Assembly (NCBI GenBank): GCA_030737875.1
Contig: CM060909.1
Coordinates: 27,115,659-27,179,658 of the forward strand
Reading direction: 5' to 3'
Source of the DNA: Allium sativum
Taxonomy: Eukaryota; Streptophyta; Magnoliopsida; Asparagales; Amaryllidaceae
DNA length: 64,000 bases
Shown here: positions 56,461-64,000 of the stretch, piece after piece
How positions within the stretch are numbered: the first letter of the stretch is position 1
Layout of the letters: the number at the start of each line of letters is the position of its first letter
Notes under the pieces: model-generated
Databases searched by the model: none
The model's input: the letters and a program-made list of their open reading frames with translations, nothing else
Told to the model about the DNA's origin: nothing
Program-made: the position numbers and the translations under genes

Positions 56461-56960
56461 TCACACCTCTAATGATGCCAATAAACTAGGTGTGAACTCG
56501 GTAGAGGGTTTAAAATCAAAAGTCGATATATACTCCCAGCTTTGCCTTTCTACAAATAGAAGACTCAAGGTCATCCTCTGCCTACTCAGTGCATCCTCCA
56601 CCACATTATCCTTGCCAGGGGTATAAGCATACTCAAAGTCATAGGATGCTAGGAACTCCATCCATCTCTGTTGCCTCAAATTGAGATCCTTCTGCGAGAA
56701 CAAGTACTTGAGAGATTGATGATCAGTGTACAACTCGAATTTCTCTCCAAGTGGATAATGGCGCCAAGACTTAAGCGCAAATACGATAGCAGCCAACTCC
56801 AAATCATGGGTAGGGTAGTCTTTCTCATGAACTCTCAATTGTTTACCTCCATAACATCCTTCCCTCTTGCATCAAAACCACATCAATCCCTGTACCACAT
56901 GCATCAGTGTATACTATGAACACTTTGTTCCCATCAGGCAAAGTCAAGATTGGGGATGTT
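56461..56960 (-). pseudogene. pol: Element D RNase H
   Basis: [15 protein letters not shown] leads (near 56925, frame broken in the next 80 bp). The open frame 56838-56461 gives [40 protein letters not shown] and [20 protein letters not shown]. Catalytic acidic residues are present. Confidence 0.85.
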
Positions 56961-57009
56961 GTTAGAGCCCTCTTCAATTGCTAAAAAGCATCCTCACAGT
57001 TTATACCCT

Positions 57010-57830
57010 AAGAAAATGTCAATTATTCCTTTTCAGCCTGGTGAGTGGGACTGATATCATTATGAAGTCCTTAATGAACTTCCTATAATAGCCCGCTAAT
57101 CCGAAAAACTCCTCACCTGCGTTGTGTTCTTTGGAATATGCTAATCTTGAACTGCAACTACTTTCGTGGGATCTACTTTTATCCCATCCTACATGCCCTA
57201 GAAATCTCACTTCTTTCTCCAAAAATGGCATTTGGAGAATTTTGCCTTTAGTAATGCGCTCAAAGACTTTTCAAAACCTCCTTTAAATGTTGGGCATGTT
57301 TTTCCTCACTCTTCGAGAAAATCAAGATGTCGTCAACAAAGATCAAAACGAACTTATTTGGAAACTTCGAAACACCCTACTCATCAGATCCACAAAATAG
57401 GCGGGTGCAATCGTCAACCCAAAAGTCATGACGAGCCACTTGAAGAAACCATCTAGAGTTCTAAAAGTGGTCTTGTTTATACTGTCCTCGGCCACCCTCA
57501 AGTGATGAAATCCTGTAGCCAAGTCTAACTGGGAGAAAATAGATGCACCAACAAGTTGGTCAAACAGATAATCTATCCTTGGAATTGGGTGCCTATTTTT
57601 CTTAGTGAACTTATTCAACTCCCTGTAATCCACACATAAGTGAAGCAAACCATCTTCCTTAGTTGTGAATACCACCGAAGCACCCTATTCAGATATGCTT
57701 CGCCTAATAAACTCTTTCTCAAGTAGCTCCCCCACTTGCTTGCTGAGCTCCCTCCTTTCTCTTGGAGCCATATGGCGCACAGACAATGCATCTGGCTTTG
57801 CATTGTCCACCAAGTATATACAGAAATCAA
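57010..57830 (-). pseudogene. pol: Element D reverse transcriptase
   Basis: 57675-57343 reads [40 protein letters not shown] and [40 protein letters not shown] follows in another frame (near 57344-57285) with the catalytic DD intact. [15 protein letters not shown] is near 57120-57060. At least three frame breaks. Confidence 0.86.
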
Positions 57831-57879
57831 TCTCGTACCTCAGAGGTAAGCCGTGATCCTCTCAAAAACATCAAGATAC

Positions 57880-58340
57880 CCACAGACTGCTAGTACATAT
57901 CGAAAATCATTGATAGATGCATCAAGTGATTCTAGGAAACTAAGCATGACATACCCCTTAGGTCACAAGAAATCTCGAGAGTCCTCCCATAGCAAGTCAA
58001 AAATTTAACGATCCTCCTCTCATAATCTAGAATGGCACCATACATGGCTAGACAATCCATCCCTAGAATCAAACCATAGCCCATGACACCAAGCACGTAT
58101 GCATCGCACTCAAACTCGTTGCCCAACATAGGCATTCTCAAACCTCGACAAATCAAAGACAAATGAGTCGTACCTCCAATGGGGTTTGAGACGACAACGA
58201 GATCCAAAACCATGCTAGTACTAAGGTGTAGAGACTCAACCATAGAATCAAATATCAAAAGAATGTGAAGTGCCAGAATTAAAAAGAGTTCTAATATGAT
58301 GATTGGAAAGAGAAATAAAACCTTTAACATAAATTTTCCT
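57880..58340 (-). pseudogene. pol: Element D aspartic protease
   Basis: The open frame gives DSMVESLHLSTSMVLDLVVV, LICRGLRMPMLGNEFECDAY and [20 protein letters not shown]. The active-site segment just upstream (NSGTSHSF pattern near 58275) is out of frame and has Asn in place of the catalytic Asp. Confidence 0.78.
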
Positions 58341-58439
58341 ACCTCTATTTGGTACACTGGCCATGAGAATTTGCTCCTACCCTCCAGAAGATCCTGCCCT
58401 TTGGCTCTATCCTCGCTTTTTCGGGAAATCCTTAATAAG

Positions 58440-58889
58440 GTGCCTGACCTCTCCACATTGGAAGCAAGCATTCTTCCTTTTTTTGCAATCTTTGCTCAAA
58501 TGACTCACGCACCCACAATTATAACATTTTCTCTTTTCTCCAGCTTTGTCATTCTTTCCGCCATTCTTTTACTGTTATTGCTCTTTCTTGGGCCATACTT
58601 TCTTATTTTGTGATTCATCAACCTTAGCCTCTTTCTTTTCACCTTTATCTTCTTCGTGCATCAATGCCATATCAACGAGCTTCTCAAAAGTTGCTCCCAT
58701 CGGAATATGGGACATAGCCAACCAATGGAGGGGTTCATTGAATCCTTTAGCAAACCTTAAAGTTTTCTTGTGTGGGGTATTCACTAGCTCCAAACCAAAC
58801 CTCGCCAAGTGATTGAACTTATTAACACACTCTTTGACAGACATGCCTCCTTGGTTAAGCACCAAAGACCTTTCCATTTGCATACTTTG
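58440..58889 (-). pseudogene. gag: Element D gag, C-terminal part
   Basis: [40 protein letters not shown] and HIPMGATFEKLVDMALMHEE align with gag of B. The first zinc knuckle CYNCGCVSHLSKDC is intact. In the second, CFQCGEVRHLIKDF, the last Cys is Phe. The sequence is cut at 58889, at the residue pair QS, by the LTR of element E. Confidence 0.85.
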
Positions 58890-60876
58890 TGTTAATGATA
58901 TTTTTCGTCAACACCAGAGATGAGTTAGCTGGAACGGATCCAAAGAAGAAAATAGGTGGATCCGCTCTTTTTGGGTTAAATTGGGCCACAACCCTAGATA
59001 TCGAAGCATGAAGGTGTGGGATTGCAAAGGACTATCAAAATAGATTTGAACTCGGAGAAGGAGGTATATTCTTCTATTCGATAACATGTAAGGATGGGAA
59101 TCCATGCTTATCTGGAGAATGAACAATAAACTGCAACAGTGAAGATTGGAAAATAACAATATAAACTTACAGAGCAATTTTCTTATAAGAAGATCCCTTT
59201 TTATTAGACTTTCATTGGGAGTACATAGATGTAATAGGGGAAATTCCTGGATTAATCTCAGCGCCAAGCTTCTTTTTAAGAGTACAAGTATAAAGGATAA
59301 ATCGATCCTCAAAATGTGACACCTGGGGTCTTATTTATAGTGGTTCAGGGCTCCTTCCACTGATGGGATATTGGGCCTGTGGGGGTCTTCGCTGGTCGCT
59401 TTTTCCTTGGTTTCGAGCATTTGACTTCCGGTCGTCTTTGGAATATCAGCTATGGTCTTCGGATGGTATTTGAACTCTTGATAACAGCTCCTGAATGTAG
59501 GCTCTCGGATGTAAGCTTTTGGATGTAGGCCTCCGGCTTTATCATAAATATTTAGAGGGGCCTCCCTTCATGATGTATGTTGATAACTGCTGGTTTGAAG
59601 CAGCTGTGGGTTTCAATACTAGGTAAATTAGTATGGGTCGCCTGTATCCCTGCTTGGGTCTCGGTTAGCCCATTGGCGAAGCCCTTTGCGGTAGCTTTGA
59701 TCCTCGGAGGATGGCTTCTGGTCTCACTTCTGTATATTTATGGACGTGGCCTTTCGTTGTTCGTATGGCAGATGCCCCGGAAGCTAGTTCTGGGTGATCC
59801 TTGTGTTCTTTTGGTTTAGTACCTTCGATGCTCTTGTCTTCAGGTGTATCTGTTCTTAGGTAGGTCATTACATAAGATCCATTTGAGCTTCACCCGACGG
59901 GTTTATTGCTTTTGAATTTCTTGGTTTTGTATTAGGATAACTCTTTGCCATAGAATTTTCTGTTGGACTGATACTGTTGGAAGGACTTTGTTGGATTGAC
60001 CTTGGATGATAGATCATGTCGGTTATATCCTGTAGCTTTTACGATCCTTTCCCCTATGGGGGTTTCGGTTGATGCAGCTTTTCAGGTTATTTCTTCCTGC
60101 TCTTAGCCCTTCCTAGTACTTGGAACCACTTCGTATTGAGCCTTCGGTGAGCTTTTGGTCATCTGATACCCCTTCACCGCCAGCTCATTCCACTGTTGTT
60201 GGATAGCTTTTGGACCAAGCCATCAAGGTTCACACACAAAGAAAATATAAAGCCTCACATGTCAAAACCATTAAACACTCGATCATGGTCACATCGTCCT
60301 CCCCGACTCGTGGCGCCCATCAGCGATGGCGACTCCCTATCACGATCCGATCCCTCCACGCCAGTTCGCCACGACCCGACCTCAGGAACCAAAGGACATT
60401 GACCACGACTTGGTCTACTACGATCCGAGAATACAGGATCTCACGACACCTGTCCACAACCGTCATATTGACCATTTCTCCATCAAGCTACGAACCAGTC
60501 CAAGATCCTCGGGATTTGTGCCACGTATGACCATGAAACGTCTGCAGATATCAGCTATAAATAGCCCTGTGCTTGACATTTTCAGGATCTTTTAGCAGTT
60601 CTAAGTACTGTTTCCACCATTATTATCATCTTACAATTTCTTATTAGTCTTAGCCCGAAATTATTGAGTGAATCATCATTGTATAAGTGAGATTGAGAGA
60701 AAGATCATTGATTATACTCGAATCTTATGTATAATCATAGATATAAAGTGGACATAGGCTCGTTAACGCCGAACCACTATAAATCTTGTGTGTTTTCTGT
60801 GTTTTCTTGCATTTCTAGATATAAATCCCTGTCAATTAAGATAATTTGGGTGTTAGATCCACTTTTGGATCTAACG
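58890..60876 (+). repeat. Element E 5' LTR (about 1.99 kb)
   Basis: It begins TGTTAATGATATTTTTCGTC at the point where element D's gag breaks off. The end is placed at ...GGATCTAACG (60876), where TAACA would be expected, followed by TTTTGGTGCTTTCACTGAG, a common start of the internal region in this group. GTGGACATAGGCTCGTTAAC and GCCGAACCACTATAAATC (about 60748-60785) are typical of the R/U5 part. The partner LTR is not in view, so ends are provisional by a few bases. Confidence 0.72.
60556..60563 (+). promoter_or_regulatory. TATA box of element E
   Basis: TATAAATA in CAGCTATAAATAGCCC, about 1.67 kb into the LTR, shortly before the R region. Confidence 0.7.
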
Positions 60877-61011
60877 TTTTGGTGCTTTCACTGAGAACGA
60901 AGACTCAGCATATTGGATTGTTGTTCTAATGTTTGGATAGTCAGGTCCGAACAAAACAGTCCAAAACCCCACTGTTTCGATTTTTGAAGATTTCAGCAAA
61001 TCCAAAGTATT
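60877..61011 (+). other. Leader of element E
   Basis: TTTTGGTGCTTTCACTGAGA probably includes the primer binding site; I cannot name the tRNA with confidence. About 130 bp of untranslated sequence leads to the first gag Met. Confidence 0.5.
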
Positions 61012-62162
61012 ATGGATGGAAAGAAGTCCAAGGATGTACAAGCTTCACAAGTCGATGAAGTAACAAATGAAGCTCGTGATGACAGCATTCAGGAGCGGGT
61101 CGAGGTTGATTCTCCGGATCGTGACGTGGAGGGGGCGATCCAACCCGCTGTAGGTACCACGAACCGTGTGACTGAGGGTGTAACGACCCGTTCTCAAGAT
61201 AAAGCCACTCTCCTTCCTGCCAATGCTCCCACGATCCGAACCTAAGGGACCACCACGAACCGACGCCAAAAGGATACCATGAGCCATCAGCCTTAGGGGA
61301 CCACGATCTGAAATGACAATCAGACCACTACTCGACCTGGTAAGGAGATTATGGCTCGTTCTGCTCGTGCTGGTACTTCTGCTCGACCTGGCTCGAGTTC
61401 CTTGCATATAAGAGAAGATGATGACCAGTTTAACCCTTCTGCCCCATCTACGGAAGGAGATCTCTCTCGCATAATTGAAGCATTGGACAGACAAAATGAT
61501 GAATTGGCCGCTCAAAGGCGGGAGAGCTTGTTGCTGCGTCATTATATTACTGCCCTAGGCAGACGAATTGATAATATTCAAAGGCAGGTTTCGCCACCGC
61601 CAGCTCACCCTTTTTCCCCGGAACACACATCCTCGTCCGAAGAACCTCGAAGAAACCGACGATGACCTCCATTAGAAAGGGCTGAGAACATAGAACAACT
61701 CCAGTATGGGACACCTCCTTCTCGAGGAGAAGAGGTGCTTAATCAGGGAACTAATAACTGCAACTTAAATGAGCCCGTCCTACCACCTAGGAATGGAGAC
61801 GTCATTGACCCTGCTCAAAATCAACCCATTCCTCCTGCTCGTCGCGTGACTGATCGCGACAATAGGGGACAAGGGAGTTCTACTCAGGCCCCAGACCTTG
61901 CAACAACGCGTCAAAGAAAAGCTGGAGAGGCTCGCAGGGCAAGACGTGCTGATCCCGAATCCACCCTGACCAATGTAGATGTTGAAGCCATGATTAGACA
62001 AATGATGGTAGAAAACCGCAGACAAAGAAATGAAGATTGGGGTATAGGCCTTAGTCATACGCCCTTCACGGATGATATATTAGAGGTTTGATTCCCCCAG
62101 GAAATTCAATATGTCACCTATGAACTATGGGAAGGGCTGATCCAGTCTAGCACCTGATGAGA
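61012..62162 (+). pseudogene. gag: Element E gag, N-terminal part
   Basis: One frame holds three open pieces, 61012-61245, 61351-61665 and 61735-62091, separated by stop codons. The content is Arg/Glu/Ser-rich and low in complexity: EGDLSRIIEALDRQNDELAA, then RRIDNIQRQVSPPPAHPFSP, then LTNVDVEAMIRQMMVENRRQ, which can form short coiled coils. LSHTPFTDDILEV near 62049-62088 is the usual phrase at the entry to the gag domain in Tat-type elements (PFTxxIL). The frame changes between 62092 and 62160. Confidence 0.8.
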
Positions 62163-62336
62163 TATTCATGGTACATGAATGCAGCTGCCGTCTCCGATGC
62201 TGTAAAGTGTAAGGCATTCCAGATATTTCTATAGGATACGGCATTAATGTATTCATAGTACATGAATGCAGCTGCCGTCTTCGACGTTGTAAAGTGTAAG
62301 GCATTCCCGATATTTCTAGAGGATACGGCGTTAATG
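62163..62336 (+). repeat. In-frame 87 bp tandem duplication in gag of element E
   Basis: 62163-62249 and 62250-62336 are near-identical. Both start TATTCAT(G/A)GTACATGAATG and end GATACGGC(A/G)TTAATG. Each unit codes for 29 residues (YMNAAAV ... CKAF ... DTALM). The first unit has a TAG in FL*D where the second has FLED. Between the units I count about nine base differences, so the duplication is not fresh. Confidence 0.88.
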
Positions 62337-62786
62337 TGGTTTACTCGTTTGCCAGCGCGATCAATCTCCAATTTCAGGGAATTAAGTGAATAGTTCATGA
62401 ATCAGTTCCGGCTGCATACTCAGAGATCTAAGAATGTCATCGAACTATCCCACATTAAGCAACGTCCGGACGAATCTTTGAGGTCCTATCTAGATCGCTT
62501 CAATCTAGCAGTCACGAAGGTTAGAGATCCCCATGAACAAACTGTTTTGATGGCCTTGATTGACAGAGTGGATAAGGATACTGAGTTTGGAAGATACCTG
62601 GCCGGTAAAACACCATTGACCAGAAAAATATTTTACGAAAAGGCCAACATCCGCCTGCGTCGAGAGGAAATTTACGCTAACCGAAAGAGGAAGGCTGCTG
62701 ATAAGGAGGATATCCAAAGTATGGCCATCAAGCAGATGGGAGATAGCTCAGGAAAGGTTGAAGTTAATTTCGAGAACAAGAATTAA
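62337..62786 (+). pseudogene. gag: Element E gag domain
   Basis: WFTRLPARSISNFRELSE, a TAG, then MNQFRLHTQRSKNVIELSHI, KQRPDESLRSYLDRFNLAVT and PHEQTVLMALIDRVDKDTEF form the retrotransposon gag domain. It ends with a basic segment (IRLRREEIYANRKRKAADKE) and a TAA at 62784-62786. Confidence 0.85.
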
Positions 62787-63671
62787 GGCAATGGTCACCA
62801 ATCGGGGAATAATAATAACAATAATCGGAAGAGAAATCGAGGGAATGACTCTCAGAGATGATCTCGTCCTAGGCCATTTGAGAGTTTTACACCGTTAAAT
62901 GATACGTTGGAGAATATCTTCCTAGATACGTACAACGTTCTCCAGTATAAGAGGCCTCCTCCGACAGATTCGACGGAGAAGGAACGTGAGACTGGAAAAT
63001 TTTGTCTTTTTCACCAAACTCATGGTTACACCACAAATGAATGTCGTCATCTGAGAGATGTGGTCGAAAAGCTACTCCGAGAAGGAAAACTTGATGAATA
63101 TAAGGTGACTCCCAGGGACAGGGGGCAAGCTGCACAAGCCCCGAACCAAAGCCAACCTGCTGCCAGACCAACAGCTCAGAAAAAAGGAAAAAAAATCGTT
63201 ATCAATACCATAGTTGGTGGGCTTCATCTGGCAGGGCACAGTTTCAGGGCTATGGATCGATACGTGAACGTGGCTAAACAACATTTTGAAGTGGGAGAAT
63301 GTAGCAATCCCGAGGATAATGCACGGATTAAACAACAGAAGATGATGTCTAATGACGTCATATTTCGTGACCAAGAGAGTATTGGAGTCCACTCCCCAAC
63401 TGAAGACCCATTAGTGATCACCGTCACCATCGGTCCAGCTATAGTCCATAAAGTTCTAGTGGATAACGGGAGTTCGGTTAACATTCTGTTTAAGAAAACA
63501 TTTGACCAAATGAAACTCGAGCCGAAGGATTTGAAACCATGCGAGGGTTGGATACGTGGATTTAATGGAGCCTCAACCGCTCCGATGGGATACGTGGAAC
63601 TGTCAATAACCCTTAGGGAAGGAGAATTCCAGAGAGTGAGGATCCTCCCTTTTGTGGTTCTGAATATTTAG
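62787..63671 (+). pseudogene. pol: Element E gag end and aspartic protease
   Basis: After an Asn/Arg-rich linker (62790-62870, one TGA), FESFTPLNDTLENIFLDTYN opens a frame that continues to 63671. KFCLFHQTHGYTTNECRHLR is the single finger of Tat-type gags (C..H....H.....C type). KKIVINTIVGGLHLAGHS precedes the protease. IVHKVLVDNGSSVNILFKKT has the active site as DNGSS, usual in this clade. FNGASTAPMGYVELSITLRE and VRILPFVVLNI complete the protease and end at a TAG. Confidence 0.85.
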
Positions 63672-64000
63672 TCACCGTACAATGCCTTCTTGGGCCGACC
63701 GGCCCTAGCCAAATTCAGGGTCTGCATAGCACCCTTGTGCTTATTGTTGAAGTTCCCAACGGACGCCGATGTAGGTATAATCAGAGGAGATCAGGTTATT
63801 GCACGAGCATGCTACATAGCGGAGCTGAAGTTGCTCCGCAAAGGAAGAGATGTAGAAACAAAGGGCGCTTCTTCCCCTCCAAGGTTGGAAATGTCATAGT
63901 AACTAAAGAAAGTAACTCTGGGAGGGTCGCCCAGAGAGTTGTCCGAGGATATAGATCTTAGAGAGGATGAAGAACCTAGAGGCAAAATGGCGACTCCCAA
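63672..64000 (+). pseudogene. pol: Element E post-protease linker towards RT (continues past window)
   Basis: SPYNAFLGRPALAKFRVCIA, then LCLLLKFPTDADVGIIRGDQ and IARACYIAELK, correspond to the segment after protease in Tat-type pol (SPYNAxLGRP ... STxHLxLKFPT ... GDQxxAR.CY). The frame then drifts into a stop at 63899. RT is expected just right of the window. Confidence 0.82.

Larger units (their letters stand above)
51634..58889 (-). mobile_element. Element D: Tekay-type chromovirus, 5' part cut by element E
   Basis: On the minus strand gag (partial), protease, RT, RNase H, integrase, chromodomain-like tail, 3' region, polypurine tract and 3' LTR are present. The gag N-terminus, primer site and 5' LTR lie beyond element E, outside the window. 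Protein words match element B closely. Stops and frameshifts occur in most domains. Confidence 0.9.
58890..64000 (+). mobile_element. Element E: Ty3/gypsy Tat-type element, 5' LTR to protease (3' end outside)
   Basis: A long LTR with TATA box is followed by a gag with a CCHC-like finger and a protease with a DNGSS active site, the set found in Tat-type elements. It inserted in gag of element D. Gag has several stops, one frame change and an in-frame 87 bp duplication. RT and later domains would lie to the right of the window. Confidence 0.82.

Noticed and set aside
59577..59819. 80-codon hydrophobic + strand frame as a small membrane protein
   Set aside because: Located inside the LTR of element E, upstream of its TATA box, with no recognisable features beyond base composition.
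60196..60595. Three overlapping + strand frames as a host gene
   Set aside because: They lie in the U3 of element E's LTR, use all three frames equally and show no protein family pattern.

Overview
This window is plant nuclear DNA made almost entirely of nested transposable elements. I see no host gene, rRNA, tRNA, CRISPR array or bacterial feature. The families present are Ty3/gypsy chromoviruses of the Tekay/Del type, Ty3/gypsy Tat-type elements, a Ty1/copia Tork/Tnt1-like element, and an L1-type LINE with a DUF4283 ORF1. Together they indicate a flowering plant with a repeat-rich genome; a eudicot is an inference only.

Layout, left to right. (1) 1-17369: a + strand copia element whose 5' end lies outside the window. 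A 1.94 kb GAG-pre-integrase/integrase/RT segment is present three times in tandem, followed by a single RNase H, a polypurine tract and a 389 bp 3' LTR. The first tandem unit is split by element A (1526-12114, minus strand). A is a gypsy derivative with 4.4 kb LTRs, an internal region of only 1.8 kb, and a perfect TTCTT target-site duplication (TSD). (2) 17370-18229: a minus-strand DUF4283 reading frame, broken, into which the copia element inserted. (3) 18490-31640: a decayed + strand Tat-type pol, split between RNase H and integrase by element B (19889-30483, + strand). B is a complete Tekay-type element with two 2.75 kb LTRs, TSD GACTC, an open gag and a lightly broken pol. (4) 31641-35330: old sequence with LTR-like remnants and one unidentified decayed minus-strand coding stretch. 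(5) 35330-51230: a minus-strand LINE, split inside its endonuclease domain by element C (38724-49291, minus strand), an older chromovirus. (6) 51634-58889: element D, a minus-strand Tekay-type element with only its 3' LTR and most of its internal region in view. Its gag is cut by element E (58890 to beyond 64000, + strand), a Tat-type element seen from its 5' LTR through gag to the protease.

Relative ages come from LTR pairs compared by eye. A differs at roughly 25 sites in 4.4 kb and is young. B differs by about 3 percent. C differs by about 10 percent and is oldest. A keeps the sequences needed in cis (LTRs, primer site, leader, polypurine tract) but has lost gag and nearly all of pol, so it must have been mobilised in trans.

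The most interesting signals are non-coding modules inside the Tekay-type LTRs. First, GTCGAC palindromes cluster just upstream of the TATA box in A, B and D, and one decayed copy sits in a remnant near 33.8 kb; the bases around the core differ between families but tend to stay palindromic. Second, a pair of about 50 nt hairpins, each with a CCGG-rich loop, lies about 1 kb downstream of the TATA box. The stem sequences differ between families and between the two hairpins, yet pairing is largely kept. Third, in A alone there is an array of about 15 units of roughly 50 bp, each an inverted TTAAGT/ACTTAA pair, which explains part of the extra LTR length. None of the coding content is a new gene system; these modules and the triplicated copia pol are the features worth testing.
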